Under the pieces are notes generated by a model. It saw only the letters and a program-made list of their open reading frames with translations, made no database searches and was not told the origin of the DNA. Positions 53,648 to 61,608 of a stretch of 64,000 nucleotides of DNA are shown piece after piece. Position 1 is the stretch's first letter, and each line of letters begins with the position of its first letter. Made by a program: the position numbers and the translations under genes. Source of the DNA: Thermodesulfobacteriota bacterium (GTDB lineage: Bacteria > Desulfobacterota_D > UBA1144 > Nemesobacterales > UBA2774); NCBI GenBank assembly GCA_040754335.1, contig JBFMCV010000004.1, positions 248,001 to 312,000 on the forward strand, written 5' to 3'.

Positions 53648-54649
53648 ATGGGTTCCGGAAGATTAAAAATAGTATCCATAGCGGTCCTGATATCGCTCTT
53701 CCTGGGCGCGTCCGTGCTGCTCGGTCTTTACTACTACATAAACAGTGTTCCGACTGTTTCCGAAGACAGGGTCGTGGATATACCAAAGGGTGAAGGACTG
53801 AGGAATATATCGGCGATGCTTGAGGAAGAGGGAATCATCGGGAACGGCGACTTGTTCACGCTCTACGTTATCGGGAAGGGCTGGCAGGACAGGCTCAAAG
53901 CCGGTGAGTATGAGTTCAAAAAGGGCAGCACGACTTCTCAAGTCGCCCTCAAGATTGCGGAGGGCGACGTGGTCATACACAAGGTGACGATACCGGAAGG
54001 GCTCACTGCGAGGGAGATCGCGGAGCTCCTCGGGAGGAACGGCGTGCTAGACCCGGACGGGTTCCTCGCTGCTGCCGGGGACCGGGAGATCTTGAAAATT
54101 CTCCCGGGGCGTCCTATCACCGGGATCGAAGGTTATCTGTTTCCCGACACCTATACATATACCAAAGGCGTTACGCCCGAGGAATTCGTTCGGATGATGG
54201 TGAGCCGGTTCAAAAAAGTATATAGCTCGCTCGGCGGTTTGAGGCGGAGGGTGAACCTTACCGACAACGAGGTAATTATACTCGCGTCTATGATCGAGAA
54301 GGAGACGGGCTCTCCGTCCGAGAGGCCTGTTATCTCGGCCGTCTTCCATAACCGTCTCAGACTCGGCATGAAACTGGACAGTGACCCTACCGTAATCTAC
54401 GGGCTCGGGGACGACTTCGACGGGAACCTGACCAAGGCGGACCTCAATACCATGACGCAGTACAATACTTATCTGATAAAGGGGCTGCCGCCCGGACCGA
54501 TATCGAATCCCGGCAAGGAATCTATTATCGCGGCCCTGAGCCCGGCCCGGGTGGACTATATATATTTCGTCTCCAGGGGCGACGGGACGCACTACTTTTC
54601 AGAGAATTACAAGGACCACCAGAGAGCCGTATCCGAATACCAGAAGTAA
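53648..54649 (+). CDS. mltG: Endolytic murein transglycosylase MltG
   Basis: A 333-residue YceG-type enzyme that cleaves nascent glycan strands. N-terminal membrane helix (about 8-28), LysM-like subdomain (40-140), and the YceG catalytic part with ASMIEKETGSPSERP (catalytic Glu) and VFHNRLRLGMKLDSDPTVIYG. It begins nine bases after proB and converges with the VWA gene, six bases apart. Confidence 0.94.
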   Translation: MGSGRLKIVSIAVLISLFLGASVLLGLYYYINSVPTVSEDRVVDIPKGEGLRNISAMLEEEGIIGNGDLFTLYVIGKGWQDRLKAGEYEFKKGSTTSQVALKIAEGDVVIHKVTIPEGLTAREIAELLGRNGVLDPDGFLAAAGDREILKILPGRPITGIEGYLFPDTYTYTKGVTPEEFVRMMVSRFKKVYSSLGGLRRRVNLTDNEVIILASMIEKETGSPSERPVISAVFHNRLRLGMKLDSDPTVIYGLGDDFDGNLTKADLNTMTQYNTYLIKGLPPGPISNPGKESIIAALSPARVDYIYFVSRGDGTHYFSENYKDHQRAVSEYQK

Positions 54650-54655
54650 GAAGGA

Positions 54656-55636
54656 CTAGGCGAATACCTTGCTGAAAGGGTCGACCTGGGACTTGTCTTC
54701 CTGCACAGGGGCAACGAGCTTCTTGTCCCTTCTCTCTATCCTGATAGTCCCGTCCTTCCTCCGCGTGGCTATGAACTGAGTCCCGCTCGTCTCTCCCGAT
54801 ATCTTCTGCAGTATCCGGGGATAGTTCTTGGAGCCGATGAAAATCGAGTGTATGCAGACGCCCAGTTTCTTGGCCCTCGACCTTTCGTCTAGCACGTCGC
54901 AGTCGCCCGAGGTGGGGATACCGTCCGTGATGAACAGTATGTGCTTGTTCCTGAGCCCCCGCCCCCTGAACTCCGTAAGCGCGTCCTTGAGTGCGTCCTC
55001 GTAATTGGTGTTGCCTGAGCATTCCGTCTTGGAAGCGAGGTCCAGCATCCACTGGTAATCCCTCGTGAAGAACTTGGAGTTCCTCTTGTACTTGTACGAG
55101 CGGTGGTTGAATTCCACGTATCCGACCCTCATCTTTTTCGATCTCGCGAGCTCGATGACGCCCCTTACGACGGATGAAGACCATTCGCTGTAAACGCCCA
55201 TCATCGACGTGCTCACGTCCCTCAGGATGGCGATCTCCCCTCCCATCATCTCCTTCTCGCGCTTGTGCACTCTCGGGAGCGTGGGGGTGGTGTACTCCGA
55301 CCAGAACATGGCCTCGTAAGGGTCGACGTCCTCGATCTCGTCGAAATAGTTCATCCTCTTCCATTTCCTCGGCAGTCCGCCGGGGTGAGGCGCGCGGAGC
55401 GCGATGCTCCTCTGGAAATTCCCTTCGAGAACCTTCATTATAACCTTAACGTTATCGGCTGATTCCAGATTCCTTTTGCCGCCTATCCAGTAATCTTCCT
55501 CGTCGCCCGGGTCCGGGGACTTGCTCGCGAATACCTTGGTTGTCTTCGGGGGCTGCCTGTCGTCCCTCCTCCTCCCGTCGTCGGAAGCCTGGCCCGTAGG
55601 GTCGGAGGGTATGTTCATCTCGTCAGGAGGAGCCAT
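54656..55636 (-). CDS. VWA-domain protein, partner of MoxR ATPase
   Basis: A 326-residue protein when started at ATG 55636, which has AAGGAG six bases upstream. Its C-terminal two-thirds is a von Willebrand A domain with the MIDAS motif ILRDVSTSM (DxSxS), a second-site Thr in ECSGNTNYEDAL, and ITDGIPTSGD. Upstream of the ATG the same frame stays open for about 65 codons with a charged, helix-forming, protein-like sequence and no start codon, back to an A11 run inside the MoxR gene. So a longer MoxR-VWA product through slippage or -1 frameshift is likely as well. Metal-dependent partner binding and MoxR-assisted protein or cofactor maturation are inferred from the family. Confidence 0.82.
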   Translation of the reverse strand: MAPPDEMNIPSDPTGQASDDGRRRDDRQPPKTTKVFASKSPDPGDEEDYWIGGKRNLESADNVKVIMKVLEGNFQRSIALRAPHPGGLPRKWKRMNYFDEIEDVDPYEAMFWSEYTTPTLPRVHKREKEMMGGEIAILRDVSTSMMGVYSEWSSSVVRGVIELARSKKMRVGYVEFNHRSYKYKRNSKFFTRDYQWMLDLASKTECSGNTNYEDALKDALTEFRGRGLRNKHILFITDGIPTSGDCDVLDERSRAKKLGVCIHSIFIGSKNYPRILQKISGETSGTQFIATRRKDGTIRIERRDKKLVAPVQEDKSQVDPFSKVFA

Positions 55637-55803
55637 GGAGCTCTCCTTCTGGATGTTTTCCTTGAGTTCTTTCAAAGCCTGGAAGAATGTCTTGCGCGCT
55701 TCGGTGAGCTGGTCCTGGGACTCTTTTTTCCCCTGCTCGTCCGGGAATTCCTGCTTTTGCTCTTCGGGTGTATCCTTGTCAAACTCCGTGGACGGCTGTT
55801 CCT

Positions 55804-56766
55804 CTAGCTCGCTCCCCCTGTCCCTGTCTTTTTTTTTTTGGACGTGAGGTCTTCTAAAATCTGGTCGAGCTGCAGGAAAACCTCTTCAGGGATCCTGAAA
55901 GCGGTCATGTATTTGAGTGCGTTAAGGTCTTCGAGCGTGCACACTTCCCTTCCGTGCAGGAGCGCATGCGCCCTCATTATCTTTAGAGACTTTACGAAGA
56001 AAGTCCTGTCGGATATGAGGGAATTCGTTTCATTGCATCCGTAGTCTTCTATTAATGTCGCCACGAAATTCGCGAGCCCTTCCTGTACTTCGATGGGGAT
56101 TTCGAGGTTGCCAAGCTTGCTGTAGTATTCGTCGAATACTTCCTTGCTGACCCTGGCCGGCACGCGGTACTCGAGAGGTCTTTGCGTGTAAAGCTTGATT
56201 ACCTCCCTCGCCTCGTCCCATCTCTTGCCGTAAGAGAGGCCCTGGGCGTTTATCTGGAGGACGAACCTGTCGAGGTTGGCCGGATCAAGGGGCTCGTTGT
56301 AATACTCGTCCGCAGTCGGGTTGCTGGTGGCAATCGCCGTCAGGAGTGGTATGTCTTCGTCGAAAAACTTTCTTTCGTTGAGGATTCTAAGAAGCACGTT
56401 GAGCGATTCGCCCGGGGCTCTGGATATGTCGTCCAGGAGGCATACCTCTGCTGTCAGAATGCCGCCCTTAACCACCTTCTGTTTTATTACCTCGCCTGTA
56501 TCCGTGGTTTCTTTGGATATGACCAGGTCGCCTATCAGCTCCGAGAGTCTCGTATCCCTGTGGAGCTGGTAAAAGAAGAACTTCAGCTGCGCGGCCCCGG
56601 ATATTATCTCGGCAAGCATCGTCTTCGCCGTCCCGGGCGGTCCTTCAACATAGATATGCTCTCTGGCTATGATACCGAGCAGGAGAGATATTTTTACCTC
56701 CTCGTGTCCTATAACCAGCTTATCCATTTCTTCTTTCAGAGCTATAAATGGATTCTGTGATGTCAT
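55804..56766 (-). CDS. MoxR-family AAA+ ATPase
   Basis: A 320-residue AAA+ protein: Walker A VEGPPGTAKT (about 39-48), Walker B EVCLLDDIS, sensor 1 ATSNPT, and arginine-finger region ANLDRFVLQI. The C-terminal lid covers about 205-300. MoxR proteins act with VWA partners in maturation of other proteins. The last residues (SKKKK then TGTGGAS) arise from an A11 tract; after the tract the other frame continues into the VWA gene. GGAGG is 12 bases before ATG, rather far. Confidence 0.9.
   Translation of the reverse strand: MTSQNPFIALKEEMDKLVIGHEEVKISLLLGIIAREHIYVEGPPGTAKTMLAEIISGAAQLKFFFYQLHRDTRLSELIGDLVISKETTDTGEVIKQKVVKGGILTAEVCLLDDISRAPGESLNVLLRILNERKFFDEDIPLLTAIATSNPTADEYYNEPLDPANLDRFVLQINAQGLSYGKRWDEAREVIKLYTQRPLEYRVPARVSKEVFDEYYSKLGNLEIPIEVQEGLANFVATLIEDYGCNETNSLISDRTFFVKSLKIMRAHALLHGREVCTLEDLNALKYMTAFRIPEEVFLQLDQILEDLTSKKKKTGTGGAS
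55829..55839 (-). promoter_or_regulatory. A11 slippery run at MoxR/VWA junction
   Basis: Eleven consecutive A residues in the coding strand of the MoxR gene. A -1 ribosomal shift, or transcripts with one extra A, would lead from residue 313 of MoxR into the open linker of the VWA frame (starting DRDRGSE). Confidence 0.65.
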
Positions 56767-56840
56767 TATAAGGTATTGCCTCCGTAGTAGTCCTTGAGCT
56801 ATGGATAATTGTACATAAGGGGCTTTTCTTTTGCAATAAA

Positions 56841-56876
56841 CACCCCCGGCGGGTGCTCCCCGGGTTTATTTAATGA
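56841..56876. repeat. Short hairpin-like dispersed repeat, copy 2
   Basis: CACCC-CCGGC-GGGTG forms a stem inside a wider AATAAAC/GTTTATT inverted repeat, followed by TTTAATG. It resembles the sequence after the helicase gene at 46439-46502. It lies between divergent genes. Confidence 0.4.
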
Positions 56877-56966
56877 AATAAGCCGGTTTCCATTTCCCGT
56901 CATTTTCTATAATCCGATAAATATGATAAGTTTGTAAACTCAATTATCCGAACCGGGGATATTTCG

Positions 56967-58319
56967 ATGCAGGAAACCATTACATCATTCCTTTCCGAGC
57001 TGAGCGGCATCGTGTGGGGCATTCCCCTTATTGCGCTCCTCCTGGGGACCGGTATCTACCTGACGGTCATTCTCAGGGGGCTACAGTTCCGCGCTTTGAT
57101 ACCTTCCCTATACCTCGCGTTTATAAAGAGACACGAAGAGGGGGAAGGGGATATATCCCATTTCCAGGCCCTCATGACGGCACTCTCCGCGACTGTGGGC
57201 GTGGGGAACATAGCGGGCGTGGCGACGGCGATAGCCGTGGGCGGTCCCGGGGCGATGTTCTGGATGTGGGTCACCGGGTTCCTGGGCATGGCCACGAAAT
57301 ACTCCGAGGCCGTCCTGGCCGTCAAATACAGGGAAGTCGACAAGTTCGGCACGATGAGCGGCGGTCCCATGTATTACATCTCGAAGGGTCTCGGGCTCGG
57401 ATGGCTCGGAATGCTTTTTGCTGTATTCGCGGCGTTAGCCACTTTCGGGATAGGCAACATGGTGCAGTCGAACTCGGTAGCTGACGCCATGCATACTGCG
57501 TTCGGCATCTCCCCCTGGATTTCGGGTCTCGTGATGTGTGTAGCGACGGGACTCGTAATCGTAGGCGGGATCAAGAGCATCGCCAAGGCGACGAGCGCGA
57601 TAGTGCCTTTCATGCTGATATTCTATGTGGTCGGCTCATCGATAATCCTTTATGCGTACAGGGAGAATATTCCCAACGCCTTTTATCTCATTTTTTCCCA
57701 CGCTTTTTCCCCTTCTGCCGCCGCGGGGGGCTTCTTGGGTGCTACTATAGCTCAGACGATAAGGATAGGGGTCGCGAGGGGTATATTCTCTAACGAATCG
57801 GGTTTGGGGAGCTCTCCTATAGCAGCAGCTGCCGCGAAGACACAGAACCCTGTGGGTCAGGCGCTGGTGTCCATGACCCAGACATTTATAGATACCATCA
57901 TTATTTGCTCGTTTACGGGAGTCGTTATCATTTCGAGCGGGTTCTGGACGAGCGGCGAGACCGGCGCCAGGCTCACGGCACTGGCATTTGAGAGCAGGAT
58001 ACCGGCACAAGCGGGGGCCGCCATACTCGGGATCAGCCTTGCCTTCTTCGCTTATTCCACGCTCCTCGGCTGGTGTTACTACGGCGAGAAGGCCATAGAA
58101 TATATCTTCAAGGAGAGGGCTGTAAAGCCCTACAGGCTTGTATTTACAATAGCCGTGCTCGTGGGCGCCGTGGTGAAGCTCGAGCTCGTATGGACTTTTG
58201 CGGACGTAATGAACGGGCTCATGGCGTTCCCCAATCTCGTCGGACTTTTGGGACTGTCGAGGGTGGTCGTCGACGAGACCAAAAAATATATCGACCTCGA
58301 GATTTCCCGCGCAAGGTAA
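56967..58319 (+). CDS. AGCS-family sodium:alanine/glycine symporter
   Basis: A 450-residue inner-membrane symporter with about 11 helices. Signatures: ATVGVGNIAGVATAI, the conserved FGTMSGGPMYYI, RGIFSNESGLGSSPIA, and FAYSTLLGWCYYGEKA. It imports small neutral amino acids (alanine, glycine) with Na+. It stands alone with its own terminator-like hairpin. Confidence 0.94.
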   Translation: MQETITSFLSELSGIVWGIPLIALLLGTGIYLTVILRGLQFRALIPSLYLAFIKRHEEGEGDISHFQALMTALSATVGVGNIAGVATAIAVGGPGAMFWMWVTGFLGMATKYSEAVLAVKYREVDKFGTMSGGPMYYISKGLGLGWLGMLFAVFAALATFGIGNMVQSNSVADAMHTAFGISPWISGLVMCVATGLVIVGGIKSIAKATSAIVPFMLIFYVVGSSIILYAYRENIPNAFYLIFSHAFSPSAAAGGFLGATIAQTIRIGVARGIFSNESGLGSSPIAAAAAKTQNPVGQALVSMTQTFIDTIIICSFTGVVIISSGFWTSGETGARLTALAFESRIPAQAGAAILGISLAFFAYSTLLGWCYYGEKAIEYIFKERAVKPYRLVFTIAVLVGAVVKLELVWTFADVMNGLMAFPNLVGLLGLSRVVVDETKKYIDLEISRAR

Positions 58320-58341
58320 ATAACTCGGCCTCGATATCCCC

Positions 58342-58391
58342 AGCCGGTTCCTGCACGGCGGGAATCAGGTTTTAACCGGCTTCATTTTATT
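58342..58391 (+). terminator. Probable terminator after symporter gene
   Basis: AGCCGGTT (58342-58349) pairs perfectly with AACCGGCT (58374-58381), loop 24 nt, followed by TCATTTTATT. The stem is good but the loop is long, so a weaker terminator is likely. Confidence 0.55.
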
Positions 58392-58430
58392 ACTAAAAAT
58401 ATTTGGCTACAATATAGCATTCGGGACCAT

Positions 58431-58859
58431 ATGAAAGCTTTCCTTTTCGGGCTTTTGATAACTGTAACGCTGGTATTATCCGCGGCATCCGGCGCGCGTG
58501 CCGTCGTATGGCGTCCCATAGGGTTCGGCACGATGGGCGATTCCAGGTTCAGGGTTTTCGTGGATACGGAGAGCATAGAGAGCTACGGGGGCAAGGTCAG
58601 GTTCTGGCAGGGCCATGTGTTCTATGAGGAACAGCCCCTTCCCTCGGGAGCCTCTTTCGTCAGGGTCTCGATATCGCGCGTAGTCGACTGCGATCAAAGG
58701 AGCGACTCGAATCTCGAGGCTATATTCTACGGCCCGTCGGGCGACGTCGTCGACAAATACGGCACGCAGGGCGCGATGCAGTTCAATACCGTGAAGCCGG
58801 ATACCATAAGCGAAGCGGTTTTGAATTATGTCTGTGACTACGTAAATAAGAAAGGTTAG
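58431..58859 (+). CDS. Exported surface-adhesin E-like protein
   Basis: A 142-residue protein with a signal peptide (MKAFLFGLLITVTLV... ending near ARA) and a domain like the surface-adhesin protein E family: RVFVDTESIESYGGKVRFWQ, RVVDCDQRS, AIFYGPSGDVVD. It is paralogous to the next gene. The family name comes from a Haemophilus adhesin; a binding role here is unproven. Confidence 0.7.
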   Translation: MKAFLFGLLITVTLVLSAASGARAVVWRPIGFGTMGDSRFRVFVDTESIESYGGKVRFWQGHVFYEEQPLPSGASFVRVSISRVVDCDQRSDSNLEAIFYGPSGDVVDKYGTQGAMQFNTVKPDTISEAVLNYVCDYVNKKG

Positions 58860-58868
58860 GAGTGTTGA

Positions 58869-59300
58869 ATGACCAAGAGATCGGGAGTGGTTTACATAGC
58901 GCTCTTTTCGGCGCTTATCCTTTTATTTTCCTGCCGCGGCGGGGAGAGCGATAATGACAGCTGGAAATTCGTGGCTACGATAAAAGACGAAAAGGGCGCC
59001 GACGTCGATGTGTACCTTGATACCGCCAACATAGAGATTAACGGCGACACGAGGAAATTCTGGATCAAATACGTGGCTACGAAGGAAGTTGACGGGGCGC
59101 GGGAAGAATATGTACGTCAGACCGGCTATTGGGAGATCAACTGTTTCGACAGGTCGCTATACAGGCTTGCCGAGGAATATTTCAGTCCGAGCGGCAAACT
59201 CCTGGGCAGGACCGAAAAAAGGGTGTGGGAGGAATACAGCTCTTACCAGTCGCTCGGAGCCAAGATGTCAGACATGGCCTGCCGTTACGCTGGGCAGTGA
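58869..59300 (+). CDS. Lipoprotein with surface-adhesin E-like domain
   Basis: A 143-residue lipoprotein: signal and lipobox LFSC (C22). The mature domain follows the same plan as the gene before it (VDVYLDTANIEINGDTRKFW, EINCFDRSLYRL, EEYFSPSGKLL), implying a tandem duplication. AGGAG is six bases before ATG. Confidence 0.72.
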   Translation: MTKRSGVVYIALFSALILLFSCRGGESDNDSWKFVATIKDEKGADVDVYLDTANIEINGDTRKFWIKYVATKEVDGAREEYVRQTGYWEINCFDRSLYRLAEEYFSPSGKLLGRTEKRVWEEYSSYQSLGAKMSDMACRYAGQ

Positions 59301-59306
59301 CGGTGG

Positions 59307-59359
59307 GAATATATGTACCGAATCGGCGCACCAGCTCCCACTTGCTGGTGTACATATTC
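59307..59359. terminator. Bidirectional terminator-like hairpin
   Basis: CACCAGC (59329-59335) pairs with GCTGGTG (59344-59350), loop of eight, extended by an outer GAATATATGTAC/GTACATATTC pairing. It lies between two convergent genes. There is no long T-tract, so it may work in both directions weakly. Confidence 0.55.
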
Positions 59360-59376
59360 GACTCGTAAAGTACCGC

Positions 59377-59607
59377 TCAATGCTTCACGTCGCTCGGCAA
59401 CAGCACCATTTCCCATATCGAGATCATTACTTCCTCTTTTTCCGTGAGCTCGGGCTTCTTTCCCGACATCAGCTCCTTTGCGTACCTGTTGGCAAACTCG
59501 TTCAAATCGCTGATGCTGACGTCCATCTCTGCAGGGTTATCGTGGAACATGACTCGGAATCCGGTCTCTGTCTGTGTCGCTGTGAATCCGTTCAATTCTC
59601 TGTTCAT
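59377..59607 (-). CDS. Hypothetical protein, 76 residues
   Basis: A small soluble protein. It has a beta-rich N-terminus (NGFTATQTETGFRVMFHD) and a helical part (SDLNEFANRYAKELMSG) followed by an acidic-basic stretch. No family recognised. Confidence 0.6.
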   Translation of the reverse strand: MNRELNGFTATQTETGFRVMFHDNPAEMDVSISDLNEFANRYAKELMSGKKPELTEKEEVMISIWEMVLLPSDVKH

Positions 59608-59738
59608 TTTTTTATCTCCGAAACTTGCTTTAATCAGAATATATTCACGGGTTTATTGTTTTAAAGGGGTCGATTTGGTGGGGGCGGTAAATTCGATAAA
59701 CGGCGTATTCCCTTTAGCCATGCCGCCCGGATAAGTCT

Positions 59739-60560
59739 CTATCTGCCCAGATTTATTCTGATTTTCCCGTTGGTTGCGAGGAGGTCGCATTTCCTCTCCT
59801 GCCTGAACTCCTTCCATTCGTAGGGTGTGCCGTCCAGGTGAAGAAGCTCGCCCCCGGCTTCGCTCACGAAGAGTATTCCCGAGGCGATGTCCCAGAGCGA
59901 TATACTCGTCGTCATGTAGATTTCCGACCTCCCCATGCCGACGAAAGCGAGCTCGAGCGCGGCCGAGCCGAGCTTCCTCGTATCTTTTAGCTGAAGATAA
60001 TATTTCCCCATCAGCTCGAGCGATTTCTTTTTGTTCCTGACTCCTCCCTCGCAGTAGACCCCGTAGGCCTTGCTCACACTGCTCACTCGCGAGACCCTAG
60101 CCCTCCTCACTTTTCTTCTCAAGAGGTCATAGTGGTAAGAGCCGTAACCCCTTACGGCGGCGAACCGCTCCATCATCATCGGCGCCTCTATTACCCCGAG
60201 AAGCGGCTCCCCTTTTTGCCAGAGGGATATAGAAACGGCGAACATCGGGTTCTGGTCGGCGAAATTGCTCGTGCCGTCGAGGGGGTCTATTATCCAGAGG
60301 CAGTCCGATTTCTTATCGACGAACCCCGTCTCCTCCGTGACGTACGAGTGGTCCGGGAAGCGGCTTTCCATCTCTTTCCTTATGATCCTGTCGGCTACTA
60401 TGTCGTATACGAGCTTAACCTCTTTCACTGTGCCGCGCTCGACCGGGGCCTCTTTCCTGAAGCTCCTGAGGAGCCTCTTTCCCGCTTTTTCCGCAATTGT
60501 TACGGCCTCTTTGAAAAATTTCCTTTCCGTCCGGGGTATTTTTCTCTCAAGCGCATTCAT
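59739..60560 (-). CDS. Inositol monophosphatase-family protein
   Basis: A 273-residue Mg-dependent sugar/inositol phosphatase-like enzyme: the metal site TEE (YVTEETGF), WIIDPLDGTSNFA (the IDPLDGT motif) and the distal ISLWDIASGILFVSEAGG. The start is set at 60560 with GGAGGAG eight bases upstream; an in-frame ATG at 60647 would add 29 unrelated residues. It could act on inositol-1-phosphate, or on 3'-phosphoadenosine-5'-phosphate-type substrates (CysQ). Confidence 0.9.
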   Translation of the reverse strand: MNALERKIPRTERKFFKEAVTIAEKAGKRLLRSFRKEAPVERGTVKEVKLVYDIVADRIIRKEMESRFPDHSYVTEETGFVDKKSDCLWIIDPLDGTSNFADQNPMFAVSISLWQKGEPLLGVIEAPMMMERFAAVRGYGSYHYDLLRRKVRRARVSRVSSVSKAYGVYCEGGVRNKKKSLELMGKYYLQLKDTRKLGSAALELAFVGMGRSEIYMTTSISLWDIASGILFVSEAGGELLHLDGTPYEWKEFRQERKCDLLATNGKIRINLGR

Positions 60561-60636
60561 CTGTTCATCTCCTCCGCATAGTTCTTTCCGTCTCGGGAAT
60601 AATGTAGAATTAATAATATCAGATTGGGGAGAAGAA

Positions 60637-60915
60637 ATGGGCGGCACTTATCTGGAAGGAGAAAAGGCGCTCGAGAGGCTGGGAGACCTCACCGAGCTTA
60701 TCTGCAGGGTTGCGGAAGGCGGCGGTGTTGGTGACGAGGACGAAACGCTCCTTGATGAGCTCCTTCGGGACATGTGCACCGCACTCAGGGAAAGGGACCT
60801 CCCGAAAGCGAAGAAGCTCGTGACGAGGATGCTCTCGGAGGTGCTTGGATACGACCAGGTCCGCGCCAGGTTCGTAATGCAGAACCACCTCAATAAAAAC
60901 GCAGGGTGGGATTGA
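60637..60915 (+). CDS. Hypothetical protein, 92 residues
   Basis: Starts at ATG 60637 with GGGGAG five bases upstream. A helical, acidic N-terminal part (ERLGDLTELICRVAE) followed by ELLRDMCTALRERDLPKAKKL and EVLGYDQVRARFVMQNHL. No membrane segment. Not recognised. It is divergent from the IMPase gene, so they may share a promoter region of about 75 bp. Confidence 0.7.
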   Translation: MGGTYLEGEKALERLGDLTELICRVAEGGGVGDEDETLLDELLRDMCTALRERDLPKAKKLVTRMLSEVLGYDQVRARFVMQNHLNKNAGWD

Positions 60916-61023
60916 TAAAACGCATACCCCGCCCGCCTGATATAATCTAGTCCCGGCAAATTCCGGAGACTCTCCCTTGCGGGGGTCATATTCGCTTTGC
61001 TGCCTGTATTTAATTGGGGGAGT

Positions 61024-61239
61024 TTACTTGGCCGGGGTCTTGAAATACTTGTCCCTGGCTTCTTTCGGGAGGTGCTTCTTGAGATATTCCGTTACCGCCT
61101 CCCTTACGATCTGAGCGGGTCTCATCTGGAGGTGCCATTGAGACTCGTTCAGCATGTCCACGAACTCCTGGGAGGCTTTAACGTATATGGCTTTTTCGAG
61201 AGGCTCTTTCCTGGTCTTCTCTTTCTTTCTTGTAACCAT
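61024..61239 (-). CDS. Small helical protein, possible ribbon-helix-helix
   Basis: A 71-residue basic protein: MVTRKKEKTRKEPLEK, then IYVKASQEFVDMLNES and MRPAQIVREAVTEYLKKHL. The strand-helix-helix order is that of ribbon-helix-helix DNA-binding proteins. No partner toxin gene is adjacent. Function unknown. Confidence 0.65.
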   Translation of the reverse strand: MVTRKKEKTRKEPLEKAIYVKASQEFVDMLNESQWHLQMRPAQIVREAVTEYLKKHLPKEARDKYFKTPAK

Positions 61240-61608
61240 ATTTTAAATATATAACATAGTCGAGATATAAAATGAATAGACGATTTTCCGTCGGTTTCGA
61301 ATTATCCTTTTTGCATTGGACGCTGGATAATCCAGGAGTTAAAAATATGTAATGTTCTTCGGATATTATCAGGAGCGAAAAAAAGCATGAAAACCTCTCT
61401 GAATTTTTGCGTCCGCAGCCCGGTTTTCATGCTCCCGTCATCGTTACTTTCGATACGCGGATAATTTTTATCATGACACCGACAGGATAGTGTACGGTAC
61501 GGTACAATTAATCTCTGGAGCAGCGCCCGGCGTTAGGACCGGACGGGGCGTCGAATCCGGCGATATTGCGTCATGACGAATTAAGGGGTCATCAGGAGGG
61601 GACACGCG
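61240..61608. other. Gene-free stretch with 12-bp inverted repeat
   Basis: 369 bp between divergent genes. AGCATGAAAACC (61384-61395) and GGTTTTCATGCT (61422-61433) are a perfect inverted repeat with a 26-bp spacer, and GTACGGTACGGTAC (61492-61505) is a short tandem motif. Some part must hold the promoter of the M50 protease gene. No gene is seen. Confidence 0.5.

Noticed and set aside
60265-60636. Upstream extension of the 92-residue gene on the plus strand
   Set aside because: It overlaps the IMPase gene antisense; the real start at 60637 has a ribosome site.
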